From an uncultured Pseudomonadota bacterium (GTDB lineage: Bacteria; Pseudomonadota; Gammaproteobacteria; Burkholderiales; Methylophilaceae), in NCBI GenBank assembly GCA_903860085.1, contig CAIOPD010000071.1, positions 1 through 55,958 of the forward strand: a DNA stretch of 55,958 bases. Direction: 5' to 3'. Position numbers and translations under genes: made by a program. Positions 7,295 through 15,265 of this stretch are shown one piece after another (positions within the stretch are counted from its first letter, which is position 1; each line of letters opens with the position of its first letter). The notes below the pieces were generated by a model. The model was given only the letters and a program-made list of their open reading frames with translations, was not told where the DNA came from and did not search any database.

Positions 7295-8899
7295 ATGATT
7301 AGAATCACCGAAATTAAATTGCCCCTTGATCACCCACCTAGCGCCATTGTGGCCGCCGTGATCAAAAAATTGGGCATTAACGCCACCGACTTGGTTGAAT
7401 ACTCAATTTTTAAGCGCGGTGTGGATGCGCGTAAAGCGGATGCTATTTTGCTAGCTTATACGCTAGATGTAACGGTTAAAGGTGAAACCAAAGTTTTAGC
7501 CAAGCTTAAAAAAGACCCGCATGTAAAACTTGCGCCGGACACTTCTTATCATTTTGTCGCCCAAGCACCTACAGATTTAAAAACCAGACCTATCGTGGTC
7601 GGTCTAGGTCCATCCGGTCTATTCGCTGCGTTGGTGTTAGCGCAATCAGGCTTTAAACCATTGATACTAGAGCGCGGAAAGGCGGTACGCGAGCGCACCA
7701 AAGATACTTTTAACTTTTGGCGGAAAGGTGAGCTTAATGCCGAATCTAATGTGCAGTATGGTGAAGGTGGCGCAGGTACATTCTCTGATGGCAAGCTCTA
7801 CAGCCAAATTAAAGATCCCAAACATTACGGACGCAAGGTATTAAACGAATTCGTGCAAGCCGGCGCACCTGAAGAAATTCTGTATGTTAGCCACCCACAT
7901 ATCGGTACTTTTAGATTAGTGGGTATGGTTGAAAAAATGCGTGAAACCATCATTGCACTTGGAGGCGAAATTCGCTTTCAAAGCAAGGTTGACGATATTG
8001 AAATTAAGGATGGACAAGTGCAAGCAGTTACCCTTGCGAGTGGCGAGCGCATTCCCACCCATCATTTAGTATTAGCGGTTGGCCACAGCGCGCGCGATAC
8101 TTTTGAAATGATTCATAAACGCGGTGTTTATATTGAAGCTAAACCTTTTTCTATCGGCTTTAGAATTGAGCATCCGCAGTCACTTATAGACGCAGCACGC
8201 CACGGGCCCAATGCTCAGCACCCTATTTTAGGTGCTGCCGATTACAAGCTAGTGCATCACGCCAGCAATGGTCGCAGTGTTTATAGTTTTTGTATGTGTC
8301 CAGGTGGCACAGTAGTGGCTTCAGCTTCTGAACCCGGTTGTGTGGTCACCAACGGTATGAGCCAATATTCACGCAACGAACGTAATGCCAATGCTGGCAT
8401 CGTCGTTGGCATTACGCCTGAAGTTGATTTTCCAGGCGACCCACTGGCTGGAATCACATTGCAACGGAAATTAGAAAGCCAAGCCTATGTATTAGGTGGC
8501 AGCACATACCAAGCTCCAGGGCAGTTGATTGGTGATTTTTTATCCAATAGAGCTTCTACCGAGTTTGGTGAAGTTACGCCTTCCTATACCCCAGGCGTGC
8601 ATCTGACTAACTTAGAAACCGCCTTACCTGAATATGCAATCACAGCGATACGGGAAGCGATTCCGGAGTTTGCCAAACAGATCAAAGGTTTTGATTTAGC
8701 TGACGGTATTTTAACGGGTGTGGAAACGCGCACTTCTTCACCTATACGTATCAAACGCAATGATGATAATTTACAAAGCATCAATACAAAAGGCTTATAT
8801 CCAACCGGAGAAGGTGCAGGTTATGCTGGGGGAATTTTGTCTGCTGGAGTCGATGGCATACGTGTGGCTGAAGCCGTGGCTTTAAGTATGGTTAAATAA
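7295..8899 (+). CDS. COG2509-type FAD-dependent dehydrogenase of unknown substrate
   Basis: 534-residue flavoprotein. The N-terminal ~90 residues form a small alpha/beta domain (VEYSIFKRGVDARK), followed by the Rossmann FAD motif IVVGLGPSGLFAALVLAQSG and the family block NVQYGEGGAGTFSDGKLYSQIKD. Near the C-terminus GLYPTGEGAGYAGGI closes the FAD site. This family is widespread but its substrate is not known; I would not name it further. It is separated from hda by a strong hairpin and faces ahpF convergently, so it is probably a single-gene unit. Confidence 0.85.
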   Translation: MIRITEIKLPLDHPPSAIVAAVIKKLGINATDLVEYSIFKRGVDARKADAILLAYTLDVTVKGETKVLAKLKKDPHVKLAPDTSYHFVAQAPTDLKTRPIVVGLGPSGLFAALVLAQSGFKPLILERGKAVRERTKDTFNFWRKGELNAESNVQYGEGGAGTFSDGKLYSQIKDPKHYGRKVLNEFVQAGAPEEILYVSHPHIGTFRLVGMVEKMRETIIALGGEIRFQSKVDDIEIKDGQVQAVTLASGERIPTHHLVLAVGHSARDTFEMIHKRGVYIEAKPFSIGFRIEHPQSLIDAARHGPNAQHPILGAADYKLVHHASNGRSVYSFCMCPGGTVVASASEPGCVVTNGMSQYSRNERNANAGIVVGITPEVDFPGDPLAGITLQRKLESQAYVLGGSTYQAPGQLIGDFLSNRASTEFGEVTPSYTPGVHLTNLETALPEYAITAIREAIPEFAKQIKGFDLADGILTGVETRTSSPIRIKRNDDNLQSINTKGLYPTGEGAGYAGGILSAGVDGIRVAEAVALSMVK

Positions 8900-8950
8900 A
8901 ACTTAAAGGAATATGCACAGCCCAGCAACGTTTATGCAGTTAGTTAGTGC

Positions 8951-10516
8951 TTACTTTCTGATTAAATAATCGAATGCTGATAGCGCTGACTTAGCGCCAT
9001 CACCCATGGCAATTATAATTTGCTTATAGGGGACAGTCGTCGCATCTCCTGCCGCAAAAACACCAGGCAACGAAGTTTGCCCGTGATCATTCACCATGAC
9101 TTCACCATACTTACTTAAGTCGATATTGCTGCTTTTTAGCCAGTCCGTATTCGGCAATAAACCAATCTGTACGAACACCCCTTCTAATGCTATGGTATGT
9201 AATTCATTACTAACGCGATCTTTGTAAATAAGTGCATTTACTTTCTGATCTACCCCAGTAACTTCTGTAGTCTGCGCATTCAGCAACACCGTCACATTCT
9301 TGAGACTATGTAGCTTATTAACTAAAATAGCATCTGCGCGCAACTCAGGATCAAACTGCAATAAAGTGACATGATTCACAAACCCTGCCAAGTCGATGGC
9401 GGCTTCTACGCCAGAGTTACCACCGCCGACAACGGCAATATTCTTGCCCTTAAATAGCGGGCCATCGCAATGTGGGCAATAAGCGACGCCTTTACCTCGA
9501 TACTCTTTTTCACCTGGTACGTTCATTTCTTTCCAGCGTGCACCCGTGGCAATAATCACTGCTTTACTTTTTAACGTGGCTCCATTTTCTAATGTAATTT
9601 CAATTAAATCATGGGTAGCTGCCGACGCTGGCACTAGTCTTGCCGCACGTTGTAAATGCATCACATCTACCTCGTAAGCTTTAACGTGTTCTTCCAGCGC
9701 TGCCACCAACTTGGGGCCTTCAGTTTCTTTAACCGAAATAAAGTTTTCTATGCCCATAGTATCCATTACTTGACCTCCAAAGCGGTCAGCAACAACGCCA
9801 GTTCTGATCCCTTTACGCGCTGCGTAAATAGCGGCTGATGCACCCGCTGGTCCACCGCCAACAATCAAAACATCGTAAGGTGCTTTGGCCGCTAGCTTTA
9901 CCGCTTCCCTTGCCACCACGCCAGCATCCAACTTAGGTAGAATCTCATCCACGCCCATACGGCCTGCGCCAAACTCAAGGCCATTCATAAAGATAGTAGG
10001 CACAGCCATGATTTTGCGAGTATTCACCTCTTCTTGAAATAGTGATCCATCAATCATCGTATGCGTAATATTGGGGTTAATTACTGCCATTAAATTGAGT
10101 GCTTGAACTACCTCTGGGCAGTTGTGGCAGCTCAATGAGATATAGGTTTCAAAATTATATTTGCCATCAAGTGCAGCAATTTGTGCAATTTTTTCAGCTT
10201 CCAACTTCAATGGATGGCCACCAACCTGCAGCAAAGCCAATACTAAAGACGTAAACTCATGGCCCATGGGAATGCCAGCAAAACGAATTTGTGCAACCTG
10301 ACCAACACGACCAACTGTAAATGAAGGTTTTAGCTCTTCATCATCATGGCGCTCAATCAAATTAATCTTGGCAGATATGCTAGCAATCTCACGCAGCAAC
10401 TCTAGCATTTCAAGGGATTTATCGCCGTCATTCACCGATGCGACCAATTCAATTGGCTGCACCAACTTTTCTAAGTATGCCGTTAATTGCGATTTAATAT
10501 TGCTATCTAATGCCAT
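8951..10516 (-). CDS. ahpF: Alkyl hydroperoxide reductase subunit F
   Basis: 521-residue NADH:peroxiredoxin oxidoreductase that re-reduces AhpC. The N-terminal tandem thioredoxin-like domain carries the CHNC redox pair (C130/C133). The thioredoxin-reductase-like part follows, with FAD motif VLIVGGGPAGASAAIYAARKG, the second redox pair CPHC (C347/C350), NAD motif IAVVGGGNSGVEAAIDLA and the C-terminal GVFAAGDATTVPYKQ. All four cysteines are present, so it should be active. It lies downstream of ahpC on the same strand, with a terminator-like hairpin between them. Confidence 0.96.
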   Translation of the reverse strand: MALDSNIKSQLTAYLEKLVQPIELVASVNDGDKSLEMLELLREIASISAKINLIERHDDEELKPSFTVGRVGQVAQIRFAGIPMGHEFTSLVLALLQVGGHPLKLEAEKIAQIAALDGKYNFETYISLSCHNCPEVVQALNLMAVINPNITHTMIDGSLFQEEVNTRKIMAVPTIFMNGLEFGAGRMGVDEILPKLDAGVVAREAVKLAAKAPYDVLIVGGGPAGASAAIYAARKGIRTGVVADRFGGQVMDTMGIENFISVKETEGPKLVAALEEHVKAYEVDVMHLQRAARLVPASAATHDLIEITLENGATLKSKAVIIATGARWKEMNVPGEKEYRGKGVAYCPHCDGPLFKGKNIAVVGGGNSGVEAAIDLAGFVNHVTLLQFDPELRADAILVNKLHSLKNVTVLLNAQTTEVTGVDQKVNALIYKDRVSNELHTIALEGVFVQIGLLPNTDWLKSSNIDLSKYGEVMVNDHGQTSLPGVFAAGDATTVPYKQIIIAMGDGAKSALSAFDYLIRK

Positions 10517-10572
10517 GACTAACCTCTTGTATATTTCATGATTGATCTTGTGGATTTGTTTTACTGCTTAAG

Positions 10573-10600
10573 AAAAACCCCAAGCTTTTGGCTCGGGGTT
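10573..10600 (-). terminator. Terminator between ahpC and ahpF
   Basis: On the minus strand AACCCC-GAGC pairs with GCTT-GGGGTT (one mismatch, loop CAAAA) and is followed by TTTTTC. It lies directly after ahpC and before ahpF, so it probably cuts most transcripts and makes ahpC the more abundant product. Confidence 0.75.
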
Positions 10601-10649
10601 AACTTGGTATATTGCGATTGCAACTAAGGATTTTCTTATAAAAAAATCT

Positions 10650-11213
10650 TTAGATTTTGCCTACTAAATCTAATGAAGGCGCTAATGTTTCTGCACCTGG
10701 AGTCCAAGCGGCTGGACATACTTCACCTGGATGTGAAGCTACGTATTGTGCAGCTTGCGCTTTGCGGATTAAATCTTGCGCTGAGCGACCTATACCCAGA
10801 TCATTTACTTCCAAAGCTTTAATAATACCTTCTGGGTTAATCAAAAAAGTACCGCGCAATGCTAATCCTTCTTCTTCAATCATAACTTCGAAGTTACGTG
10901 TAATGGCACCTGTTGGGTCGCCAATCATTGGGTATTTAATTTTACCAATAGTCTCTGATGTGTCATGCCACGCTTTGTGAGTAAAGTGCGTATCGGTAGA
11001 TACAGCATAAATTTCTATACCCATCTTTTGGAATTCTGCGTAATGATCTGCTAAGTCGCCAAGTTCAGTTGGACACACAAATGTGAAGTCTGCTGGGTAA
11101 AATACCACAGCTGACCATTTGCCTTTTAGACTAGCTTCAGTCACTTCTACAAATTTTCCGCCATGGTAAGCTTGTGCTTTAAACGGTTTTATTTCGGTAT
11201 TCACTAAAGACAT
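10650..11213 (-). CDS. ahpC: Alkyl hydroperoxide reductase subunit C (2-Cys peroxiredoxin)
   Basis: 187-residue AhpC/Prx1-type peroxiredoxin reducing hydrogen peroxide, organic peroxides and peroxynitrite in the cytoplasm. The peroxidatic cysteine is C47 in FTFVCPTELGD and the resolving cysteine is C166 in GEVCPAAW. RGTFLINPEGIIKALEVND is typical of the enterobacterial AhpC type. Its electron donor AhpF is encoded next. The upstream region holds a TATAAT box and a palindrome pair that could bind OxyR. Confidence 0.97.
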   Translation of the reverse strand: MSLVNTEIKPFKAQAYHGGKFVEVTEASLKGKWSAVVFYPADFTFVCPTELGDLADHYAEFQKMGIEIYAVSTDTHFTHKAWHDTSETIGKIKYPMIGDPTGAITRNFEVMIEEEGLALRGTFLINPEGIIKALEVNDLGIGRSAQDLIRKAQAAQYVASHPGEVCPAAWTPGAETLAPSLDLVGKI

Positions 11214-11266
11214 GATGTTTTTCCTTTTGATTGATGAAAGTAGTTTTAATTAAACTTAAGAATTGA

Positions 11267-11333
11267 ATTATAAAGAAGCGCACTAGCTAAATCTAATACT
11301 TGATATCAATGATGGTGATAAATTTAACTTATC
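11267..11333 (-). promoter_or_regulatory. Putative OxyR-type regulated ahpC promoter
   Basis: On the minus strand a TATAAT box (11267-11272) has only a weak -35. Upstream of it lie TGATATCA (11301-11308) and GATAA-N7-TTATC (11317-11333), two dyads with centres about 20 bp apart. A good -10, poor -35 and upstream paired dyads fit an OxyR-activated promoter. The bases do not match the ATAG-N7-CTAT core exactly, so the regulator is inferred. Confidence 0.35.
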
Positions 11334-11371
11334 AATCATTAATGCGCGATCAAGCGCAGGCACCTAGTCAA

Positions 11372-11689
11372 TTAAGCAGCGGTAACGACGATATCCTGTG
11401 TGGCGGTTTCACCCACATTATCTAGCCAAGTGACAGAGACAATATCGCCCACTTTTGCGCCTTTAAGACGAAATGTTAGGTATGGATTTTTGGCGATACC
11501 CGTTCCCCATTGGGCTTCCAATACGGTTTTACCGTTAAGCGTAGCAGTTACCAATTGCACAAAATGTGCAGGTATTAATTGTCCAAAATCATCTTTTTTT
11601 CGCCCAGTTTCCATCGGGTGACTCATCAACACTTTAACTTCAACTAAACCACCCTTAAGCTGGGCGCGCATTTTCATATTGTCACTCAT
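11372..11689 (-). CDS. soxZ: Sulfur-carrier subunit SoxZ
   Basis: SoxZ pairs with SoxY to form the periplasmic carrier that holds sulfur intermediates on a SoxY cysteine. The sequence RAQLKGGLVEVKVLMSHPMETGRKKD is the family hallmark, with NPYLTFRLKGAKVGD near the C-terminus. I choose MSDNMKMR as the start (105 residues, normal length): its ATG lies 1 base after the soxY stop, indicating coupled translation. An alternative in-frame start 15 bases upstream would overlap soxY. There is no signal peptide, as expected for a partner exported with SoxY. soxAXBCD are not in the window. Confidence 0.9.
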   Translation of the reverse strand: MSDNMKMRAQLKGGLVEVKVLMSHPMETGRKKDDFGQLIPAHFVQLVTATLNGKTVLEAQWGTGIAKNPYLTFRLKGAKVGDIVSVTWLDNVGETATQDIVVTAA

Positions 11690-11690
11690 G

Positions 11691-12134
11691 TCAGCCACAT
11701 CCATTTTCTAAAACAATCACATTCTTGCTACGAGTAAAAAATTGTGCGCCCGCCTTCACTACCACTTTAATATCTGAAGTTTCGGCCATTTTAATTCGGG
11801 TCACCAAAGAGGGTTCCGTATCGGCACTAAACTCAAAGTGTGCGATTAGCGGGGTAGGGTTTTTTTCTACCAAAATATAAATAGCGTCGGTATTGGCAAG
11901 ATTGCTTTTAATTTCCACCTGCACCACTGCACCATTTTCAGCACGATCGGGGGCAATAATCTGAATATCAGTGCTACTGATTTCATCATGAATGCCTAGT
12001 AATTTGGTAGCCTCTTTAATCTTAGTCGTTTCAAATGCAGGCTTGCTCCAAAGGGCCGCTAGTGCATTCAATGGCTCTAGCAGCAGTGCTGTTGTAGCGC
12101 CAAGTATTAATTTTAAAAAGTTTCTACGTTGCAT
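11691..12134 (-). CDS. soxY: Sulfur-carrier subunit SoxY
   Basis: 147-residue SoxY. It begins MQRRNFLKLILGATTALLL, a twin-arginine (RRNFLK) signal peptide for Tat export. The mature domain contains AENGAVVQVEIKSNL and ends in NGCG, where SoxY proteins have the GGCGG swinging-arm motif; the cysteine that carries sulfur is retained. The open frame runs upstream to 12290, but only this start gives a Tat signal. It overlaps the stop of the upstream bepA-like gene by 11 bp. The rest of the Sox system is absent locally, so this may be a stand-alone carrier serving another sulfur pathway. Confidence 0.9.
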   Translation of the reverse strand: MQRRNFLKLILGATTALLLEPLNALAALWSKPAFETTKIKEATKLLGIHDEISSTDIQIIAPDRAENGAVVQVEIKSNLANTDAIYILVEKNPTPLIAHFEFSADTEPSLVTRIKMAETSDIKVVVKAGAQFFTRSKNVIVLENGCG

Positions 12135-13584
12135 TTTTAGCCTTTTTGTCATCACCCAGCATACGGCGCAACTCTTGTAACCGCGCCTCAACGATTGATT
12201 TTTGATAAAAATCACCATCATTGGCTTTTGAAGCCAACTCCATTTGCTCAATAGCGCGCATAAGATCGTACTTTCTATAATACGCCTCACCTAGTGCTTG
12301 ATGGCTTAGCAACACCTTGTTTTGCAGCGTATACGACTTTGCTAACAAGTCGTATAACTTAGCATCGTCAGGATATAAACCTAACTTTTCTTTCACTAAG
12401 GAAATTGCATTTTCAGGCTGCTTAATCGCTACAAAATGTTCAGCATAGCCATAAATCAAAGCCCGACTATCTGGAAATAATTTAAGCGCTGAAGCATATT
12501 CCTTTGCTGCCAATTGCGGATTATTTTCGGCCACTAATAGGTGGGCAGTTAAATTGACAATCATAGCGTGTGAAGGTGCATTTTTCTTCAGCCACGTCAC
12601 TTGCTGCTCGGCTTGATGTAATGCATTTTTTCTTAAATATGCTATCGCCAAACCATAATGTTCAACCGCCTCATTGGTATAGACATGTTCCCGTATATTT
12701 TGTTCGAATACATCAATTGCGCTCTGCACCGAACCATTGCCTGCTTGCAGTTTGGCTCGCACATATTGAAACTCTAGACTATCGGTCACTTGACGATATG
12801 GCATTTGCTCGACGCGATTCGTCACATCTGCAATCCGTTCACTGGTCAATGGATGGGTGCGTAAGAAGCTCGGTGCACTACCCTCTGCAAAACGCGTACC
12901 ACGTTGCAACGTGGTAAAGAAAGCGGGCATACCTCGTACATCAAAACCCCCACTATCCAGTATCTGTAGCCCTATTCGATCCGCTTCACTCTCATGCTCC
13001 CGCGTGTAATCCAATTGGCTTTGCACCCCTACCGCAGAAGCCGTGGTCAACGCGCCACTTGCCAGTTGAGGGTTAGCTCGCGCTACTAGCAGGGCTAAAG
13101 TAATGCCGGCGATATTTTTAAAGATGTCATATTTCTGCGAAGCTAACATACGCGCTAAATGGTGCTGTGTGACGTGACCTATTTCATGGCCCAATACGCT
13201 AGCTAGTTCAGATTCCCTATTAGCCGCCAATATTAATCCAGTATGGACCCCTATCACTCCACCTGGCATAGCAAAGGCATTAATAGTGTTATCTTGCACC
13301 ACAAAAAAAGTAAATTTCTGTTGTTTATTGGGGCTATTGGCCACCAATCTCGTACCCAAAGCTTGCAAGTAATCAGTGATCTCTGGATCTTGAATTACAT
13401 CATCACTAGTTGCGACTTGGCGTAATATTTGCTCCGCAATTGCTTGCTCCTGTAAAGGGGTTAGCACTGTCTGCGAAACATCTCCTAGCTCAGGCAATTC
13501 ATTGCAGTAAGCAGCGTTAGCGGCTATATTAATGACGAGCAGTATTCCAATTCCTATGATCTTTAATTTCATTATTGCTATCAT
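12124..13584 (-). CDS. Periplasmic M48 metalloprotease with TPR repeats (BepA-like)
   Basis: Zinc metalloprotease of the BepA/YfgC type, which in E. coli assists or removes LptD and other outer-membrane proteins. After a signal peptide (MKLKIIGIGILLVINIAANAAYC) come ITDYLQALGTRLVANSP, the zinc site HEIGHVTQHH and the third-ligand region REHESEADRIGLQIL. TPR-like helices fill the C-terminal ~230 residues (AYLRKNALHQAEQQV, LFPDSRALIYGYAEHF). I chose the ATG of MIAIMKLK because TAAAG lies 5 bases upstream; starting four codons later is equally possible. The stop overlaps soxY. Confidence 0.85.
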   Translation of the reverse strand: MIAIMKLKIIGIGILLVINIAANAAYCNELPELGDVSQTVLTPLQEQAIAEQILRQVATSDDVIQDPEITDYLQALGTRLVANSPNKQQKFTFFVVQDNTINAFAMPGGVIGVHTGLILAANRESELASVLGHEIGHVTQHHLARMLASQKYDIFKNIAGITLALLVARANPQLASGALTTASAVGVQSQLDYTREHESEADRIGLQILDSGGFDVRGMPAFFTTLQRGTRFAEGSAPSFLRTHPLTSERIADVTNRVEQMPYRQVTDSLEFQYVRAKLQAGNGSVQSAIDVFEQNIREHVYTNEAVEHYGLAIAYLRKNALHQAEQQVTWLKKNAPSHAMIVNLTAHLLVAENNPQLAAKEYASALKLFPDSRALIYGYAEHFVAIKQPENAISLVKEKLGLYPDDAKLYDLLAKSYTLQNKVLLSHQALGEAYYRKYDLMRAIEQMELASKANDGDFYQKSIVEARLQELRRMLGDDKKAKNAT

Positions 13585-13635
13585 AATGACTTTAGGCGGT
13601 GAGTTCACGCCCAATTTATAATTTAAGGTAAATTT

Positions 13636-14127
13636 ATGAGTGATACTCAGCGACAAGAACTCAGCCATTTTGATCAAAGCGGTCAAGCGCATATGGTTGA
13701 TGTTGGCAATAAAGCACACACCAAACGTATCGCTGTAGCTGGCGGGGTTATCAATATGCTACCAAGCACCTTACAGTTAATTAAAAATGGTGATGCCAAA
13801 AAAGGTGATGTATTAGGCATTGCTCGCATTGCCGCAATCCAAGGCTCCAAACGAACTGCAGATTTAATTCCACTCTGCCACCCAATTAGTCTTACCAAGG
13901 TGTCTGTGAGCTTTGATATAGATGAAAAAAATAATTGCATTGCTTGCAAGGTTTCCACAGAAACTACCGGCCCCACTGGCGTTGAAATGGAAGCGCTTAC
14001 AGCCGTTAGTGTCGCCCTACTCACCATTTACGACACGTGCAAAGCCGTAGACCGGGGCATGTGCATAGGTGATATTAAACTATTGGAGAAAAGTGGTGGT
14101 AAGTCTGGGGAATGGATAGCGCGATAG
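13636..14127 (+). CDS. moaC: Cyclic pyranopterin monophosphate synthase
   Basis: MoaC converts the 3',8-cyclo-GTP made by MoaA into cyclic pyranopterin monophosphate, the first intermediate of molybdenum cofactor synthesis. The 163 residues include HMVDVGNKAHTKRIAVA, the active-site segment KRTADLIPLCHPISL and the signature GVEMEALTAVSVALLTIYD with CKAVDRGM. Length and motifs are normal. It is divergent from the bepA-like gene across about 50 bp and convergent with thiO. No other moa gene is nearby. Confidence 0.96.
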   Translation: MSDTQRQELSHFDQSGQAHMVDVGNKAHTKRIAVAGGVINMLPSTLQLIKNGDAKKGDVLGIARIAAIQGSKRTADLIPLCHPISLTKVSVSFDIDEKNNCIACKVSTETTGPTGVEMEALTAVSVALLTIYDTCKAVDRGMCIGDIKLLEKSGGKSGEWIAR

Positions 14128-14179
14128 TGAGTGCTAACTTAAAAAGCTAAAGAACGAGCAAAGTCTGAGCTCTAACGAA

Positions 14180-15262
14180 TTAGAGGCAGGCGTATGGCTT
14201 GGAATCAATCGCAGGCGTTTCACCAAACATCAATGATGCAAGCAACTTCGCACTGGCAGGTGCCATAGTCAAGCCATAGCGGAAATGGCCGGTGTTAAGG
14301 AATAAGTTTTCTATGCTTGGGTGCGCCCCGATAGTGGGCAAGTTCTCAGGAGTGCCAGGGCGCAAACCACTCCAATGCTTGATAATTGGGCTACTTCTTA
14401 GTGCGGGCATAATTGCTTCTGCTTTGGCGCTTATTTCAGCACGGACTTCCGCAGTCACAGCAGTATCAAAACCCACATCTTCCAATGTACTTCCCGCAAG
14501 CAGATAACCATCGCGCCGTGGGATCATGTAGAAGCCTTCTCTGTAAACCATTTGCTCTAGATTCTTTTGTGGTTGGTAGAGGAGTATCTGCCCGCGCATA
14601 GGTTTGATATTGAGCTTAGCTGATGTTTCTTTAAGAAGCTCAAAGCTCCACGCACCAGAAGTTACAACGAATTGATCTGCGCTGAGTTTTTCGCCACTGA
14701 CTGTTTGCCATTCGCTCAGTTTGTCTATTTGCTTAAGCGGAATCAGCTCGGTGTGTTCAAGCAGACTAACGTTACTGTTATTTTCTAGCCAGTGACGCAT
14801 GGCTTGCATCATATATGGTGGTCGTATTTGGCATACACTAGGCAACCACAGGGCATCTTCACCGCTAGGTGATTCCACTCCGAATGCTCTAGCTTGCACG
14901 TTCTCTAATGGTACTTGGTGGTTCGTACACCAAGCTACAGCGGCTTCTAGATCAAACTTGGGCAATAACAAAAATCCTGACTGCTCAAAATTGGCATCGA
15001 ACCCTGTTTCTAGAAGCAGACGCTGACTTAAATCGCGATAAAAGTTGGCGCTATTTAGTGTAAGCGCATTGACTGTTTCCGAATATAGCCAAGGTAGCAA
15101 AGGAAAAATGATGCCGCCACCCGCCCACGAAGATTCACCGGAAGTTTGACTGGCAATTTGGTTGCGCTCCACAATACTGACGCGACACCCACGATTAACT
15201 AATTCCATAGCAGTCATGCAACCCACAATCCCGCCGCCAATAATGATTACATGTTTTTTCAT
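14180..15262 (-). CDS. thiO: Glycine oxidase ThiO-like FAD oxidoreductase
   Basis: DAO-fold flavoenzyme of about 360 residues. FAD motif VIIIGGGIVGCMTAMELVNRG is at the N-terminus, SGESSWAGGGIIFPLLPW follows, and the C-terminal GLRPGTPENLPTIGAHP with LNTGHFRYGLTMAPASA matches ThiO/glycine oxidases. ThiO oxidises glycine to iminoglycine for the thiamine thiazole ring. Related D-amino-acid dehydrogenases cannot be excluded, because no other thi gene is nearby. The upstream antiporter stop (TAA) is followed by GTGATG; I take the ATG. The two genes are probably co-transcribed. Confidence 0.82.
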   Translation of the reverse strand: MKKHVIIIGGGIVGCMTAMELVNRGCRVSIVERNQIASQTSGESSWAGGGIIFPLLPWLYSETVNALTLNSANFYRDLSQRLLLETGFDANFEQSGFLLLPKFDLEAAVAWCTNHQVPLENVQARAFGVESPSGEDALWLPSVCQIRPPYMMQAMRHWLENNSNVSLLEHTELIPLKQIDKLSEWQTVSGEKLSADQFVVTSGAWSFELLKETSAKLNIKPMRGQILLYQPQKNLEQMVYREGFYMIPRRDGYLLAGSTLEDVGFDTAVTAEVRAEISAKAEAIMPALRSSPIIKHWSGLRPGTPENLPTIGAHPSIENLFLNTGHFRYGLTMAPASAKLLASLMFGETPAIDSKPYACL

Positions 15263-15265
15263 CAC

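Noticed and set aside
12135..12290. Longer soxY frame
   Set aside because: It overlaps the protease gene extensively and would bury the twin-arginine signal.
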